A DNA stretch of 8,194 bases, from positions 5,642 to 13,835 of the forward strand of contig NZWK01000044.1 of the NCBI GenBank assembly GCA_002701625.1, written 5' to 3'. Numbering within the stretch: position 1 is the stretch's first letter; the number at the start of each line of letters is the position of its first letter. The stretch comes from Chloroflexota bacterium (GTDB lineage Bacteria > Chloroflexota > Dehalococcoidia > UBA2979). The translations under genes and the position numbers were made by a program. The notes beneath the pieces were generated by a model. That model was not told where the DNA came from and did not search any database. It saw nothing but the letters and a program-made list of their open reading frames with translations. This document shows positions 6,636-8,194 of this stretch, piece after piece.

Positions 6636-7391
6636 TTACCGGCTTTCGACTTCTGTTAAGAACTTCAGAACCCGAGGAGCCACGACATCGACGGCCTCAA
6701 TGGTCTCGATGTGGTTTGCCCCTTCAACACTAAAGAATTCCGCATCGGGTCTAAAGTTCAGTACCTCAGGCATATCGATAGGGGAAGAATTAGGCTCCTC
6801 ACTGCCAGCAAACATCAGGAGTGGCAGATCTCCAACCTTAAGAGCCTGTCGAGCTCCCTTCCAAGTATCTAAGGCATCCCGACAGTGTTTTATAGCCCAT
6901 GGGAATTCTCGTAATGCTCGCGTTCTGTGTGCATTTGTCGTCACTGCATTAACCATCGTCTCCCAACGTGCCTGCTTCTGTTCTTCAGTTAAAGGGCCGG
7001 CACGACCGACACGAAATGGACCGAATCCACCGATTACCAACGACTTGAAACGTTGTGGCATGTAGATGGTTATCCCATATCCCATCCAACCACCCATGGA
7101 ATATCCCATGTAGTGCGCCTGATCAATCTCCAATGCATTAAGCACGGTCGCCAAATCCGTAATTCGTGCCCGAAGCTCATAAGCCTCTGACTCATCCGGT
7201 TTATCACTCTCTCCATGTCCCCGTGAATCGACCAGAATTAATTGAAAAGTATCCTGCAGGGCATCCACATATCCACGACTCTTCCACGTATTGAGGTCCG
7301 AAAGCAGACCGTGCTGCAACACCAAGGGAGGGCCTTCACCGATCACTTCATAGTTAATTTTTGTACCGTCGGGGTTCTGAGCAAAGGGCAT
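6636..7391 (-). CDS. Alpha/beta-fold hydrolase, substrate unknown
   Basis: A 251-residue single-domain alpha/beta hydrolase. It has the usual order of landmarks: oxyanion-hole LQHGLLSD with His27-Gly28, the strand-turn DSRGHGESDKP at 55-65, nucleophile elbow GYSMGG with Ser98, and the late histidine in GANHIETIE (His227). The acidic triad member normally falls in a 'GxxDP'-like turn. Here that turn reads GSEEP (196-200), so a Glu (probably Glu199) would stand where Asp is usual. The cap between about 122 and 187 is short and carries a GGFGPFRVGR segment. It resembles the small esterase, lactonase and 3-oxoadipate-enol-lactonase-like group, but the substrate cannot be assigned. It starts at ATG 7391 with AAGGAG at 7398-7403 a few bases upstream. 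It lies 45 bp downstream of the phosphotransferase gene on the same strand, so the two are probably one transcription unit. Confidence 0.88.
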   Translation of the reverse strand: MPFAQNPDGTKINYEVIGEGPPLVLQHGLLSDLNTWKSRGYVDALQDTFQLILVDSRGHGESDKPDESEAYELRARITDLATVLNALEIDQAHYMGYSMGGWMGYGITIYMPQRFKSLVIGGFGPFRVGRAGPLTEEQKQARWETMVNAVTTNAHRTRALREFPWAIKHCRDALDTWKGARQALKVGDLPLLMFAGSEEPNSSPIDMPEVLNFRPDAEFFSVEGANHIETIEAVDVVAPRVLKFLTEVESR

Positions 7392-7436
7392 AAGAATCTC
7401 CTTAATTCATCGATATAAAGGCCTTAACTTCGCATT

Positions 7437-8194
7437 CTACGTCCAAATGGACAACTTTGTGGCTTCAATTTCCAGCTCCTCAATTACAGTGGCCAATCGT
7501 GTGCATAGCTTCACTCCAGTTTGTTGCTGCTCTTCTGACTGCGTGAAGTCAGCAGCACCAACTGCCAACAGCGACATACACCCCTGCAGAGCCAGCATCG
7601 GAAGATAATTCGCATAACATTCGTCAAACGTCAGGTCAGAACCGGCCGCACTAAGCTCTTCGGCGTAGACATCAATCAGCTCGTCCCTATGCTTTCTACG
7701 AAATTCAGGTTCGGTGCTTAAAAGCAAAAAGCGCGATATATCTTCCATACCGATACCAAAGCGGGCTAATTGCCAGTCTAGAATGACAACTTCCTCACCA
7801 TTTTCCCCAAACATAACATTTGCCTGGTGAGCATCACCGTGTGTAAGTGTTGAATGTCGGGCCTGCTTTGAATACCCGTAAAGCTTTTCAAAATAATTCA
7901 GCTGACTAAGAATACGATCACGAGTTCTCCCACCCAGGTACGGCTCTAATTTACCAACCATCGAGTCCAGTAATTGCTGCATCTGACGTCGAAGAAATTT
8001 ACCATTACCTGGTTTCGCCAGAAAAACATCGTTTCGAAGCTCTGCAAGTGAAGAAAATCTATGATGAAGCCTCCCGTACGCCCTAAAGACGTCCTTGATC
8101 TCGTGCAACGGGCGACTCGTATGGTGATTTCCGGGAACGCGAGAACTTAGATCCTCAAGTATTAACAGAAAATCACCTGATTCTGAGTCAAAAG
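7437..8194 (-). CDS. Aminoglycoside-phosphotransferase/EcKinase-like kinase, N-terminus cut by the window edge
   Basis: The frame is open to the right edge, showing 251 residues of a protein whose N-terminus lies outside. A TTG at 8108 is not the true start: upstream in frame (8109-8192) comes FLLILEDLSSRVPG, the conserved hinge-like LLxEDL motif of this kinase family. The catalytic core is HGDAHQANVMF (visible residues 118-128; Asp120 as catalytic base, Asn124 for metal). It is followed by VVILDWQLARFGIGMEDISRFLL, with metal-binding Asp139. The D-W-Q form rather than D-W-E/D points to the EcKinase/CHK-like branch more than to true aminoglycoside kinases. Such enzymes phosphorylate a hydroxyl of a small molecule with ATP; the substrate is unknown, and there is no evidence for antibiotic resistance. 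The missing part should contain the nucleotide-binding lobe with its lysine. The alpha/beta hydrolase gene follows 45 bp downstream. Confidence 0.85.
   Translation of the reverse strand, partial: FDSESGDFLLILEDLSSRVPGNHHTSRPLHEIKDVFRAYGRLHHRFSSLAELRNDVFLAKPGNGKFLRRQMQQLLDSMVGKLEPYLGGRTRDRILSQLNYFEKLYGYSKQARHSTLTHGDAHQANVMFGENGEEVVILDWQLARFGIGMEDISRFLLLSTEPEFRRKHRDELIDVYAEELSAAGSDLTFDECYANYLPMLALQGCMSLLAVGAADFTQSEEQQQTGVKLCTRLATVIEELEIEATKLSIWT

Noticed and set aside
6611..6642. CCGGT/ACCGG inverted repeat as terminator of the hydrolase gene
   Set aside because: The stem is only 5 bp with a 22-nt loop and overlaps the stop codon; no T-run follows it on the minus strand.
8106..8108. TTG as the start of the phosphotransferase
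   Set aside because: In-frame sequence upstream encodes the conserved LLILEDL motif and stays open to the edge; the gene is truncated by the window.
7437..8194. Aminoglycoside resistance gene
   Set aside because: The motifs fit the broad APH fold but the D-W-Q form and the context point to an EcKinase/CHK-like small-molecule kinase with unknown substrate.

Overview
The window is an ordinary-looking bacterial chromosomal segment of moderate, slightly AT-leaning composition. Its core is a complete hydrophobic amino-acid ABC transporter (HAAT/Liv family) operon on the plus strand. The gene content is a luciferase-like monooxygenase tail, a Liv-type importer, an alpha/beta hydrolase and an EcKinase-like phosphotransferase. 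Together with TTG starts and a CCA-encoding tRNA-Glu, this would suit a free-living heterotroph such as a marine SAR202-type Chloroflexota. That taxonomic guess is inference only; nothing here is a phylogenetic marker strong enough to settle it.

Layout, left to right. Positions 1-399 (+) hold the C-terminal part of a luciferase-like (LLM) flavin/F420 monooxygenase that enters from the left edge. A 250-bp non-coding gap follows. Next comes a lipoprotein substrate-binding protein (650-1804), whose ligand-contact residues align with those of E. coli LivJ. A strong perfect hairpin (1831-1863) separates it from a single 995-codon gene encoding both permease halves, LivH and LivM, fused in one chain (1890-4877). 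The two ATPase genes follow tightly: livG starts 2 nt after the permease stop, and livF overlaps livG by 4 nt (ATGA). Positions 6385-6635 carry a minus-strand tRNA-Glu(CTC) with a short tandem repeat beyond its 3' end. The right end holds two minus-strand genes transcribed toward the tRNA. They are an alpha/beta hydrolase (6636-7391) and, 45 bp upstream of it, an APH/EcKinase-like phosphotransferase (7437 to the edge) that is cut off at its N-terminus.

How the genes work together. The binding protein would be lipid-anchored outside the membrane and deliver an amino acid, probably branched-chain or otherwise hydrophobic, to the LivHM channel, with LivG and LivF powering transport by ATP hydrolysis. 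The hairpin after the binding-protein gene fits the usual need for more binding protein than membrane protein. The hydrolase and phosphotransferase are probably co-transcribed, but their substrates cannot be read from sequence.

The most distinctive features are the one-chain LivH-LivM permease, with an extra N-terminal membrane segment block and a long central linker, and the repeat next to the tRNA-Glu 3' end. I found no CRISPR array, transposase, integrase, toxin-antitoxin pair or defence system, and no convincing new biological system.
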